Shown in pieces: positions 35,262 through 46,857 of a stretch of 64,000 nt of DNA. The position numbers were made by a program, and so were the translations under genes. The notes under the pieces were generated by a model that ran no database searches, was not told where the DNA came from, and saw only the letters and a program-made list of their open reading frames with translations. Each line of letters starts with the position of its first letter. Positions within the stretch are counted from its first letter, which is position 1. Source of the DNA: Powellomyces hirtus (Eukaryota; Chytridiomycota; Chytridiomycetes; Spizellomycetales; Powellomycetaceae). The stretch is from assembly GCA_025526995.1 (NCBI GenBank), contig JAHLKG010000007.1:744001-808000 (forward strand), read 5' to 3'.

Positions 35262-36949
35262 ATGATGCTTTCCTCAGCGATCCGCCTCCAACGACGTTGT
35301 ACTCGGCTTTATCCTTCGTCCGGGGCTTCTGCATTCCTATTCCTTGCTCCCCTTCCTCGCCGTTGCTTCTCCGCATTTCCCCCTCGTCGTGCTCCCTCTT
35401 CCACAAGCATGTCGCAACCATCAAAAGAGAAGGTGTGCCTGATAGGTTCCGGAAACTGGTATGTATGAATGCACTCCCCCCTTCCGCGTTTCTCCTATCA
35501 AAAAAAAATTCCGGGTCAACCGCGGTTGCTTGAACTTCGACCAAAGACCAGACCCACGTTTTGACGTTTTGCGCCGTCCTTCGTCGTCTACAGGGGTTCC
35601 GCCATTGCCAAAATTGTTGGTCGCAATGTTGTCAAATTCGACAACTATGACTCGGAGGTCCGCATGTGGGTTTACGAAGAAATTGTCCACGGACAGCGCC
35701 TCACCGACATCATCAACACACAACACGAAAACGTGAAATATCTCCCCAACGTAAAACTGCCAGACAACATCGTCGCTGTCCCCGACTTGCTCCAGACGGT
35801 ACAGGATGCCACGCTTTTGGTTTTTGTCATTCCTCACCAGGTACGCCACAGCTGTCAAAATGGCGAATGACTGCTCTATAGCACACGAGGAATAAAACCC
35901 GGGCCCATCTTGCATATGCCAATGCATTTTCTGTGGCCGATTTGGCGAAGCCACATTTTGAGTAGTAGAAGCTAATTTCATATTTGTTTCCAGTTCGTTA
36001 AAGGCGTGTGCGAGCAATTGAAGGGAAAGCTCCATCCCAATGCCCGTGCCATTTCCCTGATCAAAGGCGTCGACATCTCTAATGGTGGTCTCAACCTTAT
36101 CTCCGACATGATCCAAGAGAACCTGGAAATTGACGTCAGCGTGCTGATGGGCGCAAATATCGCGAGCGAAGTTGCCATGGAAAACTTCTGTGAAAGCACT
36201 ATCGGTACGTTTCTTTTCGACTCACACTCTCATGGGCTGTCCCTAAATTGACGCTCTGTTTTGCTGTGTTCTTAGGTTGTACAGATCGAAAAAATGGCGA
36301 GGCCTTCCACAAGGCGCTACACAGCCCGTACTTCCGTGTTGCTATTGTGGACGATGTGGCCGGTGTAGAGCTATGTGGTGCCTTGAAGAACGTGGTTGCC
36401 ATTGGTGCCGGTCTGATCGACGGATTAAAGATGGGCGAGAACACCAAAGCGGCCATCATTCGTATTGGTGTGATGGAAATGAAAAAGTTCTCGCAGACCT
36501 TCTACAAGGGCGTCAAGGACGAAACTTTCCTTGAGAGCTGTGGTATCGCTGATGTGATCACCACCTGCTTTGGTGGCCGTAACGTAAGGATAGGGTTCTC
36601 ATAGCGGGAGTCGCACCATCGGCTGATCGAATCTGTTTTTTTTTCACTTAGCGAAGAGTTGCTGAGGCGCGTGTGCGAACTGGCAAGTCATTCGAGACCC
36701 TTGAGAAGGAGATGCTCAACGGACAAAAGCTGCAGGGTACCCTGACCGCCAAGGAAGTGCATGAAATCTTGAAGAGCAAAAACATGGTCAAAGAGTGAGT
36801 CTACGTGTCTTCAGTGGTAGTCATCCACATGGCGTGACGTGATGGAGCGATGTACTAATAATGATCTCTTTAGATTCCCCTTCTTCACGGCGGTATACCG
36901 TGTTTGCTATGAGGGCTTAGCTCCCAAAAACCTTGTTGATGAAATCTAG
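35262..36949 (+). CDS. NAD-dependent glycerol-3-phosphate dehydrogenase (393 aa)
   Basis: Reduces dihydroxyacetone phosphate to glycerol-3-phosphate for glycerol and lipid synthesis. Six exons: 35262-35458, 35594-35840, 35994-36204, 36276-36583, 36652-36794 and 36874-36949; phases close. The dinucleotide fold [14 protein letters not shown] is split over intron 1. The family blocks [19 protein letters not shown] and LIKGVDI then follow. [19 protein letters not shown], the catalytic-site [13 protein letters not shown] and [12 protein letters not shown] follow. An N-terminal extension of about 50 residues is Arg/Ser/Pro-rich and nearly free of acidic residues. It precedes an internal Met ([11 protein letters not shown] at 35410) where the canonical cytosolic protein would begin. 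This suggests two translation products, one mitochondrial. Confidence 0.96.
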
Positions 36950-37198
36950 ACTGAACTCCAGCACAGCGTCACGAAACTAGACAACGGGGGACAGTCGCAT
37001 GAGATTCCATGTAATGTTAAGATGCAGTAGCATAGTCTCCCTTATTTAACGCCAATCGGCGGCCTTATCATAGACTTTTGGACAGATGATACATCCTTCA
37101 TCGCAACACGTCTTTCTCCATATGTACAATTGGTTCTTATTGTAACGATTATTTACAAGCGATATTGGTATAGCATTTCCAGTGAAAACAACCCCTTC

Positions 37199-38101
37199 TC
37201 ATAAGGAAGACAAAAAGTCGGTCAAAGTCAACCCACTTTTCGCACCATCCTCGGAATCCTTTTTCGCAAGCAGGCTTCGCAGCTCATTCTTTCGCTTATC
37301 CTTCTTCTTGATTTTACCAGCGGGCGCCATTGCAGGCGCGGGTGACATGCTGCCGCGCGATGATGAAGGAGTCTCCAAAGCAGCTCTCGGGTATTGAGGG
37401 TGAGATGAGGCTGATGAGGGCGCTTTTACCAGGTCTGCCGCAGGCATTTGTGGAATGGGTATAAAGTCCTCGCCGACAGCAGAAGGAACGCTACGTTTTT
37501 GGGCCGCGAGGGCTGCAAGAAGTTGCGCCTCATTTTCTGCCGTCTTCCCCGGGATGCGAGTCTCGGCGCTGCATACTGTGCATTGACATGAGACACATGT
37601 GAGGAGAGCGCCAGGCTGCAAGGCCAAACGAGCACGTTTGCGTTTCCCTTTCACAGCCACAAGGGCATCCTGCTGAGCCGCCTTGGGATTCCCAGTACGG
37701 CCAAGACCATTGATTATGATGCGGGGTTTCGTGTGCCTTTTTTGGAGTTCCGTCGGTCGATCTCCTATTGGTATCGGATCGGAAGGGTGACTTTCGCCGG
37801 AGGTCCTGCGAAACTGGCCAAGTTCACCAGAGGCTTTGCCGGTGCGCCGCCTCCGCTGTGCCGATCGTGTAGACTTCCCCAATTCCTTCACCTGTACATG
37901 AGTAGATGTTCCAGGCACAAAGAGGCTGCAGCATCGTGAGCAGAAGCGTTTCGTCAGTTTCTCGGGCAGCGGAGTTGCGGAGACCGCGCAGACATCAGTG
38001 AGTGAAGCGAGTAAATGCCGCGAGAGAGATGGATGCACTGCATGTAGACTGTGAGAAGCTTCGTGTAGGAATCGAAGGCGCGCGGGTAACGAGGGGTCCA
38101 T
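37199..38101 (-). CDS. RNase P/MRP protein subunit, Rpr2/Rpp21/Snm1 family (300 aa)
   Basis: Single exon. The N-terminal helical part RLRFLHEASHSL is followed by a zinc-ribbon: FCSRCCSLFVPG (about residues 50-65) and, far downstream, LTCVSCQCTV (about 165-175). This is the layout of the Rpr2 domain, in which a basic loop lies between the Cys pairs. Here the loop is Arg/Lys-rich and about 100 residues long, larger than usual. The C-terminus is Lys-rich and ends in SGLTLTDFLSSL, resembling Snm1-type MRP subunits. It acts in tRNA 5' maturation or rRNA processing. Family membership is fairly firm; P versus MRP is undecided. Confidence 0.8.
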   Translation of the reverse strand: MDPSLPARLRFLHEASHSLHAVHPSLSRHLLASLTDVCAVSATPLPEKLTKRFCSRCCSLFVPGTSTHVQVKELGKSTRSAQRRRRTGKASGELGQFRRTSGESHPSDPIPIGDRPTELQKRHTKPRIIINGLGRTGNPKAAQQDALVAVKGKRKRARLALQPGALLTCVSCQCTVCSAETRIPGKTAENEAQLLAALAAQKRSVPSAVGEDFIPIPQMPAADLVKAPSSASSHPQYPRAALETPSSSRGSMSPAPAMAPAGKIKKKDKRKNELRSLLAKKDSEDGAKSGLTLTDFLSSL

Positions 38102-38503
38102 CTTTGTCGAGAAGTAGCGTTAGAAAAACCCAAGCGGAAAAGAGGTAACTTCTGCCGGGAACTGTGAAAGCGCAGCACAACATCACGTGATAGACCCTTA
38201 TGCAAGCGATCGGCCAATGTTGTCAAGGGCAACAAATAACACTTGAGTGTCAGAATGACCTGTGAGCGCTGTTTTTGTTGAAATAGTATCGATAGTTGTG
38301 GTTGAGCCCAACATATTCTCCGAAGGAAGCATTTTTCAGTTACACATCGTTATATACAACAAGACCAGACTCGCATACGCCTGGCAAAGTTTTTGAACCC
38401 GAGTCCGATCCCCGTCGCATACATTAGGGCAAACCACAACGCATCAGCAACTGGCGCGGTATTTCCCCCTCGAAGCGAATAGTCAACTGACACAAATTAC
38501 AAT

Positions 38504-39167
38504 ATGGTTAACATGAAGCAAGTCCTTGCCGGATCCGCCGCTGTCGCCGCTGTATCCGCTTTGGGATATCTGATCTGGTTTGACCAGAAGAGACAGAAGG
38601 ACCCGAAATTTAGACGCAAACTGAGTACGTCAGAATAAAACAGCAATACCCTTTCTAGTGATGTAGACTAACATGTTTGATCGTTTGTGCAGAAGCGCAA
38701 GCTCGCAAGGATGCGGAGCAGAGGAATCTGGCAGAGAACCGCGCTCGTCAAGCCAGAGAGCGCGAGACAACAAACATGGGAGCAGCCATCGACCCGATGG
38801 GCCCTATTCCCGATGACCCGGAAGAACGAGCAGAATACTTCATGAAGCTTCTTCAATATGGCGAGACTCTTGCCTCGCGGGGTATGAACTTTGATACGGT
38901 TTAGTTCATGGTTGTCCAGTCCACTGATCAGATACCTCTTTCTTCTCCGCCTTACCAGGTCCCTCCATGTACCCAATGGCAGCGGGGGTCTTCTTCAAGG
39001 CCATTCAAGCCTACCACGACCCTATGAACTTGCTGATGGTCCTCCAACAGTCTCTGCCTGAGCAAATCATGGTGCTGATAATGGAGCTCTACGCCGCAGA
39101 CGTAAGTGGCGGGAAGAAGGAGGGAGGGGCTACCTTGACGGAGCTGGACGAGCAGGATATTGAATGA
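38504..39167 (+). CDS. TOM20: mitochondrial import receptor Tom20 (172 aa)
   Basis: Outer-membrane receptor that binds presequences. Three exons: 38504-38624, 38693-38881 and 38959-39167; phases close. The N-terminal anchor helix is AAVAAVSALGYLIWFD (about residues 12-27), followed by basic RQKDPKFRRKL. Then a charged linker leads to the TPR-like receptor fold: EERAEYFMKLLQYGE, ASRGPSMYPMAAGVFFKAI and AYHDPMNLLMVLQQSLPEQI. The C-terminus is acidic. The length is close to fungal Tom20 (about 180). Confidence 0.95.
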
Positions 39168-39529
39168 GGCACGAGCAGCACTACACACGCACACACCACA
39201 CTATCTTCCATTTACATAACGCATCCCCGCGCACAATAAGACTTATTTCTGTTCATATTCACACCGCTGCTATCTGAGAATTGTGTGGCCTTCTAATTGT
39301 GGATAGCTGAGCGTGGGGATGTCGCAATGCGTGTCCGTTTGAAAAGGCGCTAGGCAGTCTGAAATCGCCATGTGCTACGTGGTGTTCGGCAGAGGTTGAT
39401 GTCTGGCAGTGGACTGCTTTTATAGGCTTTCTACGAATCTGGTCTGCTTCACTCTCTTGATCGGGCATTAACCATTACTTTCCTTTTTTTGCCAACTTTT
39501 GGTATGCTCTCCTGCAACAATTCCAACAG
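39168..39529. other. intergenic; probably hides the first exon of the SET/MYND gene
   Basis: A polypyrimidine tract (39481-39490) and a CAACAG acceptor end this stretch. The start codon of the next gene should lie here or slightly upstream, but I could not find an ATG with a matching donor phase. Confidence 0.4.
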
Positions 39530-40894
39530 TTGAAGCGCCATCAAAAAGAATGTGAGTATCTGCTTGTTCGCTTTTGTGCCAGCCATTGAAACATTGTATC
39601 TATGGATCATTCCCTTAATATCGCTCTTTTGTCAACCAACAGACTTCGATCATTTCCCGCCCGGTGAACAAAATGTCAAGATGACACCTATTCCAACGAA
39701 CGCTGCGGGAAAGAAACGCCGAGCCGTTCTTGTCACAAAGGCGTGTAAAGCGGGAGACGAAATCTTTCATGAAGAGGCGGTCGTCTCCGTGCCTACATCG
39801 GTACATAGCACCGTTTGTCCACTCCAACTTGATCCTTCATTCGCTCACACTACGGCTGATATTTGTAGACCGAGGGAATTATCTGCAGCTATTGCCTCAC
39901 ATCGTTACCCACCGAAGCCGAGGCTGCCACACAATGCGAGAAATGCAAAACTGAGCACTACTGCGGCTCCGCCTGCGAAACGAAGGCGAAAGATGAATAT
40001 CACACCGTTTTATGCTCCGAAAGCCAGGCCGGCAGAGCCTTGACAGAGTACTGCGCCGAAAAACGGACTGTCATCCCACTTTTGGTCGGCCGATTCTTGA
40101 TGAAGATGGTCAAGGAAGAAAACAAGAAGAAGGAAGGAAAGACGAAAGGACCTGGCAAGTACTCGGATTGGGGTAAGTGTCTTGAACGTTCTGCAGGTTG
40201 CAAGGACACATTGGTTTTTCTAAGCAATCATTGCTTCAAAAAGATCATCTTGAGCGCCTGTTTGACCTGCCCCGCAAGCCCACGGAAGAAGCTACCGCGG
40301 AAGCAGACCAAGAAGTCAAGCTTTTGAAGGCCGCCATTGCACCGCACGTTCCCGGATTTGAAGACTGTATGTGGACTTCCTTTCATGCTTCCTTTTCCGT
40401 GATTGGAATCTGACTTTTTGTTTCAGTCCTCACAACAGATCGCTACGCCTCCATCAAGGGCAAACTTACATACAACAGCTTCGGCATCACTTCCTCCAAC
40501 CCATCTGCATTGACAACCGTTCACCTCGTCGACACCCCGCGTGGCCCTACCGTCCCTGTCGCCATTGGTCATTACCGAACCGCTCCCCTGATTGCCCACA
40601 ACTGCACTCCTTCCGCCACAATGACCTACAAGGGAGACACCGCCAGCATTATAGCTGCGAAAGACCTGGAAGCTGGTGATGAGGTGACTTTGGATTGGGC
40701 GTCAGTTGCTGAAATGGATACCAGCGCCAGACGCAAGATCCTTAAAGAAAGGGTATGTGCCATTGTTTATATATTCAGACAACGTGTTTCCTCATCAATC
40801 ATGGTATTTGCAAATGTAGTTTGCGTTCTTCTGCCGATGCGAGACTTGCGCACCGACATCTGCCAACTCTGTCGTTGAAAATGTTGCTGCTTAA
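39530..40894 (+). CDS. SET and MYND domain protein (SMYD/SET5-like), start not located (at least 348 aa)
   Basis: Lysine methyltransferase-type protein with a MYND zinc finger inserted in a split SET domain. Supported exons: 39530-39551 (partial, no ATG), 39643-39800, 39869-40172, 40205-40366, 40427-40752 and 40820-40894. N-SET: RAVLVTKACKAGDEIFHEEAV. MYND: ICSYCLTSLP, then CEKCKTEHYCGSACETKAKDEYH ending in a final Cys, so the C-C-C-C-C-C-H-C pattern is complete. SET core: LIAHNCTPSATM, DLEAGDEVTLDW. Post-SET: FFCRCETC. The first visible exon begins LKRHQKE and must be preceded by another exon carrying the start. Substrate unknown. Confidence 0.82.
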
Positions 40895-41592
40895 CTGCTC
40901 ATCTAACCCGCAACTTGTTCCTTGTTACTCGTCCGGGTGATCGCCACCATCGGATACATGCTCCCTGGCGCTTTCATTTCCGTGCATTATCACGCATGTT
41001 TGTATCAATCTTAACTGGTATATATCCTTTGGGTCATTCTGTTCTTTCAAAGTATGGCAAACTCTTGTCCCACTGCTTCCAATGTGTGCAGTGTTACACC
41101 TACTGCTCTGCGATGTGGAGTCATTTACAGTCGATATCGAATGGGAGACCTAGCGGTGCCGAAAGATCATAAGCTTTACGAAATGGATTTTATCCTTGGG
41201 CCCGTCATCTGCTCTGCTTCGAGGAGGTAGTCGCGGAACTGCATTCTCCGATCGCCCATTTGCGGCTGCAGAGCTCTACTGGTTGGTCTGCAGCGCCGTT
41301 CACAATGTGCGGTGGAGACATCAGGATTCTGTCGTTCAATTACTGATGACAGGTGGTGGATCCCTGGGATTCATAATAGGATGTTATGATATGTATTGCG
41401 TGGCAGGTAGATTTTCTCCGAGCTCACCTCAATTCACCTATAAGGCTGCTTTTGCAGAATGCCTTCGGGAAAATGCAGCCCCGTCTTCAATACCCCTCCA
41501 AATGTCATCGATTGATGATCGATCTAGATTGACCCATTGTCCCACTGCGATATTAAATGCATTATGTGTCTGTCAAGCCATCGATGGAGCCG
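40895..41592. other. intergenic, no gene seen
   Basis: 698 bases between convergent genes. Open frames on both strands lack splice support and family signal. Confidence 0.4.
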
Positions 41593-42429
41593 TTAAGTGG
41601 TACCGAACTCGGCTGAATCCGATGCTGGAGCACCTGTATCGTTCCTGCTAGTACTTGACGGTAACGGTGCTTTGAGAATGCTTGGCCGAGTTGATGGGGT
41701 ATTGGGTTTCAAAAGATCAACTGGAAGCGAAATCCAGGCTACTTCACCGGTAAAAGATACAGCAGTAAGTCGTAGAGGTATTCTAGCACACTGCACCATG
41801 CCCCTGTAATGCCCCCTAGCTGATATTCTTTGGGCCGAGACTTTGATCCTTAGGAGCAAAAAGTGGGTTCCGTGCTCTCAGAGCCAGGTTCACTGTCAAA
41901 ATCGGAATCGAGTAGAGCGGGATATTACTGACAGATGAGACACAAGATTGTTGCAAGTTCCTGCTCACGGCGGTCTGTGTCATCGGCAATCTCGACGATT
42001 TGCCCGTGACTCAGTGGTTGCTGTTCTTCCAGGACAATGGGTGACGACGACCATGTGTCCACTGAGAAAAATGCTCTAGAAAGGGGATTTTGAGTTGTGG
42101 GCTCTGCGCTACCTAGCGACGGGTTGGACGCTTTGCCTTCCCACAGATCCCTTAGATTGCGGGGAAGATCCTTTGACCACTTGAACTTTGATGTGATAGT
42201 AAGCCTCGGGTCTCGACGCGTGCGTCACGCGTTTTTGGGTCTCCGCAACAGTCTGTGGGTCTCCGAGACACTTGAATTGCACAAGAACAACCAGAAGGTA
42301 TCCTCCTATATGCACTTACCATCATTTCCGTACAGTCTTCTCACATTTTTCGTAGGGGGACCGAAGATCGATGAGCTCGAAGATTCTTGTGATACAGAAA
42401 CTGGGCACCCGATCCTCCCTCGCCCCCAT
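41593..42429 (-). CDS. five-exon gene of unknown function (184 aa; shorter 115-aa form possible)
   Basis: Exons 42334-42429, 42229-42270 (42 bases), 42113-42185, 41929-42061 and 41593-41803; all phases close. ATG at 42429 opens MGAREDRVPSFCITRIFELI. Then come TVAETQKRFKWSKDLPRNL, DLWEGKASNP and SPIVLEEQQPLSHGQIVEIA. DDTDRREQELATILCL ends exon 4. If intron 4 is retained, the frame stops at 41925-41927. If spliced (GTAATA donor, TTACAG acceptor, 125 bases), it continues as MVQCARIPLRL to a Ser/Thr/Ala-rich end. I recognise no domain. The internal exons look like genuine coding sequence; the last exon is less certain. Confidence 0.42.
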
Positions 42430-43209
42430 CCATCAACAGCCCGCATTGTCTAGAGTCGTGGCAGCACAATGGGTGTGGAGCTGGCTGGTAGCGGATGGAA
42501 AAAGAAAACCCAATGACCTGTCGCAGCCGAATGCAGCAAAGCATCAAAAGACATGAATGGGGCGACGGTGGACATACCGCGTAAAAAGCGCGGTGAGGAT
42601 GGAAAATGGAGAATGGATGATGATGATCGTGATGATGGAGAATGGAGGGATGATGATGATGATGATAATTGAGAATGGTTGATGGTGGATGGACAAGGCT
42701 GATGGAGAATGGCTGGTGGCGGGTGTGAAGGAAAAGTTGGGGGGATGCGAGGACGTGGGCTCTTTTTATAGAGTTTGGGAACAGGGTGGAAAGCCAATTT
42801 GTATGCGCCACAGAACTTGAATTGCGCAATCGCCCCAGTTGTTTTTGGCTAAGCCTCATCTCCGTATGCTGCCATTCATCAGCGCAGCGCAGCAGAAATG
42901 AAATGTCAAATGCATCACGAGGTGAAAGATCGGCTAAATTTCCGTAAGCGGCGCAGACGATGCGGGTGTTCGAAATCTCGGGAAGAGATAGAGGCTATCT
43001 GCATACGGGAACGCAACCTCTGCTCTTGTGCAGTCAAAAACAAGTGGACAGCGATTACTGCAATTTTGACGCTCAGACCTTGCGAACTCGTCGAACGCGC
43101 GGCGTGAACGCGTGCCCACATGAGACTAGTCCGAGCAATCGGACATAAGTCCCAAACTTCTCAAAAACTGGAAGTTCGACGACCGCCATGCTTCCATTCG
43201 ATTTACCCG
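42430..43209. other. divergent intergenic region with low-complexity tract
   Basis: 780 bases between divergent starts. A GATGGAGAATG / GATGAT tract fills about 42597-42722. An open frame across it is Ser/Pro/His low complexity and is not credible as a gene. Confidence 0.45.
42597..42722. repeat. GATGGAGAATGG / GATGAT low-complexity tract
   Basis: Imperfect tandem copies of GATGGAGAATG alternate with GATGATGAT runs. It is purine-biased on the plus strand. It lies in a divergent promoter region. Confidence 0.7.
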
Positions 43210-45043
43210 ATGTTTGATTTTTCAAGTGACGAAGGAGGTGGACCTGGAACAGGAAGAGGGAGAGGGAGAGGGAGAGGGAGAGGGAGTGGGAGAGGAAGAG
43301 GCAGACCCAGGAGAAAGACTAAAGAGGAAGAGGAGACTGAGCTCAAATTTGAGAGAGGTGACTTTCGAAGCTGGAATGTGGAGGTCAAACAAAGATGTTC
43401 TGACAATGTTCGTCCGCACACTACAGTGGCTAGTCGCGTCGAACGAGAAGTGTATTCGGAAGAATGGGCTGGAAGAAGTGGGGACACCCTCATCTACTCC
43501 AAACGATATGAAACAGCAAGACCACTGGCCCCGCACGGCTTTCGACCCTTCTCCAAATACTTTCCCTCCGACGCCCCTCCCACGTACGTAACTTTAGGGG
43601 TCTTCAGGCAGTCAATCGATCCTGATGTCTAACGGACACTTTTGAGCAGCCTGTCTCAATTCTGCGCGGTCCGTTCTCAATTTGTTGGATAACGTGTCTC
43701 AAAGCGCGCGCCCACTCACCGTCCCTTTCTTCCAGCTCGCTGTCATCCAGAATCAAGAGCAGATTTCCTCCTTGACGAACGTGCCATGGGCAACAGGTGG
43801 GGCACACATTGTCGCGATCTTGCACGCGATGGACCTACGACCTTCGCAGCCACTGCTGGCAGCATTAATGGAGGAATATCCCGAGTTCCGCGACGCCAAT
43901 TCGACACTAATCTTGCGCGGGAAGTTTCGAACACCGCACAATCCGGTGCTGCGTCGCATGTCTGATCCGCACCCCGCGGCTCTATTTCCGCGGTTCCTTA
44001 CACATCTTGATCTGAGCTTCACAGATTTCTCGGATGAGATGGCGCGACACTTGAGCTCCCTCGAAGCTCTGACAATATTGAATTTGGCCGCAACAGATAT
44101 TGGAGACAAAGGATTGATCAAGCTTCTCCGTCCTACGGCCTATGATCACAGTGTGCCCGCGCTCCGACGGCTGTCACACATTAATCTCGCAGAGACGCTG
44201 GTAACGCCGGATTGTACGCCGTATCTAGCCCGAGTTCCTTCCTTGCGGGCCGTGGACTTGAGCGGCACCGACGTCATGTCCGTGCAGGATTTACGCGGAG
44301 ATTCTTGGGACGCTTGGATCTCTCTACCTGCTCGTATGCCTTTATTGCAGGACCATAGCGTGCTCAAGTCTGAGGACATCGATGCTATATCTGAGAAGTC
44401 CCCATTCTCATCTGAAGAGCTTCGTGAGCGCTTAACACACGCGTGGCGCACGAAGGAGGTAGCGCAAGCTACGATGCGCAATGAGATCTGGTTCTACGCC
44501 AAGGACATGACCATGGGTGGGAGCTTGATGGCTTCCGCTGTCGATAAGGAGCTTCGCGAGCAAGAGGAATGCATGACCGCAGAGCCATTTAGGCTCATCA
44601 AAATGCATGTGGAGCGCGCAGATTTCACAGTCACTCGCAAACTGGAAGGCGAACATGACGAGAACCGCATCCGAGTCAAAAAGCGTGCTCGCGTGGCGTC
44701 CCTGACTGGCAATGACGAGAACAGTGATCTGTTAGCCAGCAGTCAGGCTTTCAGTCAGAAAGCTCCCACGCCCTTGGATATCCTATCCTTGGATGCAGGT
44801 AGATACTCGATGGGATCCCAGCTGAACGCGCATCCTAGTCCGCCCCTCAAGCAGCAGCATAGTAGCCCGTCCAATATCGCCTGCACGCCGTTCGCCAAGC
44901 TGGTCCGACGGGGGAACCCTTTTTCTTCGTCCTCTCCTCCAGCCTCTGTCTCCAGATTTTTGTCCGGGACCACCCCGGCACGTCCAGTCATCGCAAGACG
45001 GGTCCCACAAGGCATTCTGCGCCTTGCCTCCTCTAAGAAATAG
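43210..45043 (+). CDS. leucine-rich-repeat protein with RG-rich N-terminus (561 aa)
   Basis: Two exons, 43210-43587 and 43736-45043, joined in phase 0 (GTAACT donor, TTCTTCCAG acceptor). The N-terminus is MFDFSSDEGGGPG followed by a GRGRGRGRGRGSGRGRGR tract coded by a GGGAGA repeat. Residues about 215-330 hold LRR units: LTHLDLSFTDFSDEMARHL, LTILNLAATDIGDKGLIKLL, LSHINLAETLVTPDC, LRAVDLSGTD. The region after 330 is mixed helical and basic (RVKKRARV). The tail is Ser/Pro-rich and disordered. RG repeats often bind RNA; with LRRs this suggests an RNA- or nuclear-associated scaffold, but I do not recognise a named family. Confidence 0.72.
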
Positions 45044-45338
45044 ATTTGCGTCTTTTGATATGTTCACTACTGTGTCGTCGCAATGTCAAGCGCGTCCACG
45101 TGGAAAGACGGAAACCCGGTTTTTGGGGGACGCTGGATTTAGATGTGAAAATTTCTTGTTTGAAGTCGCGTGGCTAAGCCCCTAAAGGACAGGCGAAACG
45201 GAACACAAACGACCAACGACCGTTTGGCCGCTATCGTTTGTCGTCGTCTTCTTCTGGTCCTGGTCGAGCTTGCTCTGTCAAACCCCGCCGGTTTTATTCG
45301 CAACCACGTAGCCTACTCCGCACCAACCGACAACTAGA

Positions 45339-46650
45339 ATGCTCGCCTCTGAAGTCCCCGCTGCCCCAGCCACCCCGGCCTCGCATCCTTCAGCGAAAAC
45401 CGTCTGGGACACCAAGACCCAACAGTACCATGGCGGCCAGGAATGGAGCTTCCTCGACAACTTTGTTGAGGACTTCAGCGTCACCACCAACGGACTCGGA
45501 ATACCGCAGAAGGCGCTGCAGGCTGCCAGAGAAGCTGTAAGTCTAGGGGACGCAACCCGTGCTGCATAGCGTTACAATTTCCGCTCACACGGTACATTTC
45601 TCGACAGTTGGACGTCTGCCACCACTACCCCGCTGCCGACCAAGAACCCGCGAAAACCCATCTTGCCAAGTTCCTCCACCCGGAGTCCCACACCGGCATC
45701 CATTCCCGTCTTCTGCTCGGAAACGGAGCCTCCGAGCTCATTGATCTCGTTACCCGCGCCGCTCCCGAAGGTCCCTGGAAGCCGGGACCGTGGACTGTTC
45801 AGTACAAGGAGTACGAACGCTCCGCTATTGCCCTCGGACGCACGGTCCTCCCTCCTAACGACCCGACTCCCGCTTCTCTGACATGCATTGTCAACCCCAA
45901 CAACCCAACTGGGGACTACATGCACATTGAGGACCTGAAGGCGTGGATTGAGAGCACCGTTGCGGACAATACGGTGGTCATGGTTGGTGAGTTATCATCT
46001 GCCTGAATGTTTGTCTTTCGCGGGATTTGATTGAAAACGCTGAACTCACACATGTCGCACGGATAGATGAATCTATGCAGCCATGGCACTCACCCGCCTT
46101 CCAGTCCGACTCACTCATCTCGCAATCCGAATGGTTGGCCGACCTGTACGCCACTCGCGGTATTGCCGTCTACATCATGCATTCGTGGACGAAGCTGTGG
46201 TCTTGCACAGGTCTCCGTCTTGGATCTCTCGTTTGCCCCACAGTGGAACACTGCACCAAGCTGAAGAAGGTACAGGTCCCCTGGTCAGTCAACGTGCCCG
46301 CGCTCAAGTTCCTGGAGGTGGTCACCTCCGACGCTGAAGCAGACTTCCTGGCCGAGACCTGGGATGTTACCCCCAAATGGCGCAAGTCTCTGGTCGACAG
46401 GCTTCTTGCCATGGGCGCGAAGCAGAATTGGGAAGTGCGTGGAGAGGACTTCCTTTCCTGGGTGTGGATCGACATGCGGGACGAGAAGGTGGCGGCCGAT
46501 GCCATCGTTCGTGCCAAGCGCGCCGGTGTGCCTGTCCGATCCGGAGTACCCGGTTACGGCTGCCACACCTGCGTTCGTGCCGCCGTCCGCAAGCCCGAAC
46601 AGGTCGACGTGCTTTTGAGTGCTTGGGAAGGCCTTGTTGACCAGCAGTAG
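45339..46650 (+). CDS. class I/II PLP-dependent aminotransferase, HisC-like (386 aa)
   Basis: Three exons: 45339-45536, 45608-45986 and 46067-46650; phases close. Fold-type I signatures: LLLGNGASELIDLV (phosphate cup), CIVNPNNPTGDYM with the cofactor Asn, DES for the ring-N contact. The Schiff-base Lys is in SWTKLWSCTGLRLGS (about residue 235). The C-terminal small domain ends near GVPGYGCHTCVRAAVRKPEQ. The pattern is closest to histidinol-phosphate aminotransferase and CobD relatives. The RxGxxxGxxxxxR-like end supports a phosphate-bearing substrate, but the true substrate cannot be read from sequence. No targeting signal is clear. Confidence 0.82.
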
Positions 46651-46857
46651 ACTGCAGGCAGTGTCTCCCTGGTCATATTATTTATTCGTAGGGCAATGCT
46701 GATCTACCGATAGATAGATACGCCCGACGCGACATTCTCATTCACCACACGTATTTAAATCGGTCCCTGCCGCCTTATATCTATTCTTCTACCTCCTCCT
46801 AAAACATAACTGAACTCAGATTCAAATGAGTCGTTGCCTAGAATGTGTGATCTTCGT

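Noticed and set aside
40895..41592. Possible gene on the plus strand between the SET/MYND gene and the next
   Set aside because: The open frames have no consistent splice partners, family motif or convincing composition.
41862..41924. Acidic Ser/Glu stretch as the C-terminus of the unknown gene by stop read-through
   Set aside because: A phase-consistent intron of normal length covers it; a 36-base intron or read-through is less likely.
42450..42797. Minus-strand Ser/Pro/His-rich open frame
   Set aside because: It is only the translation of the GATGGAGAATG low-complexity tract.
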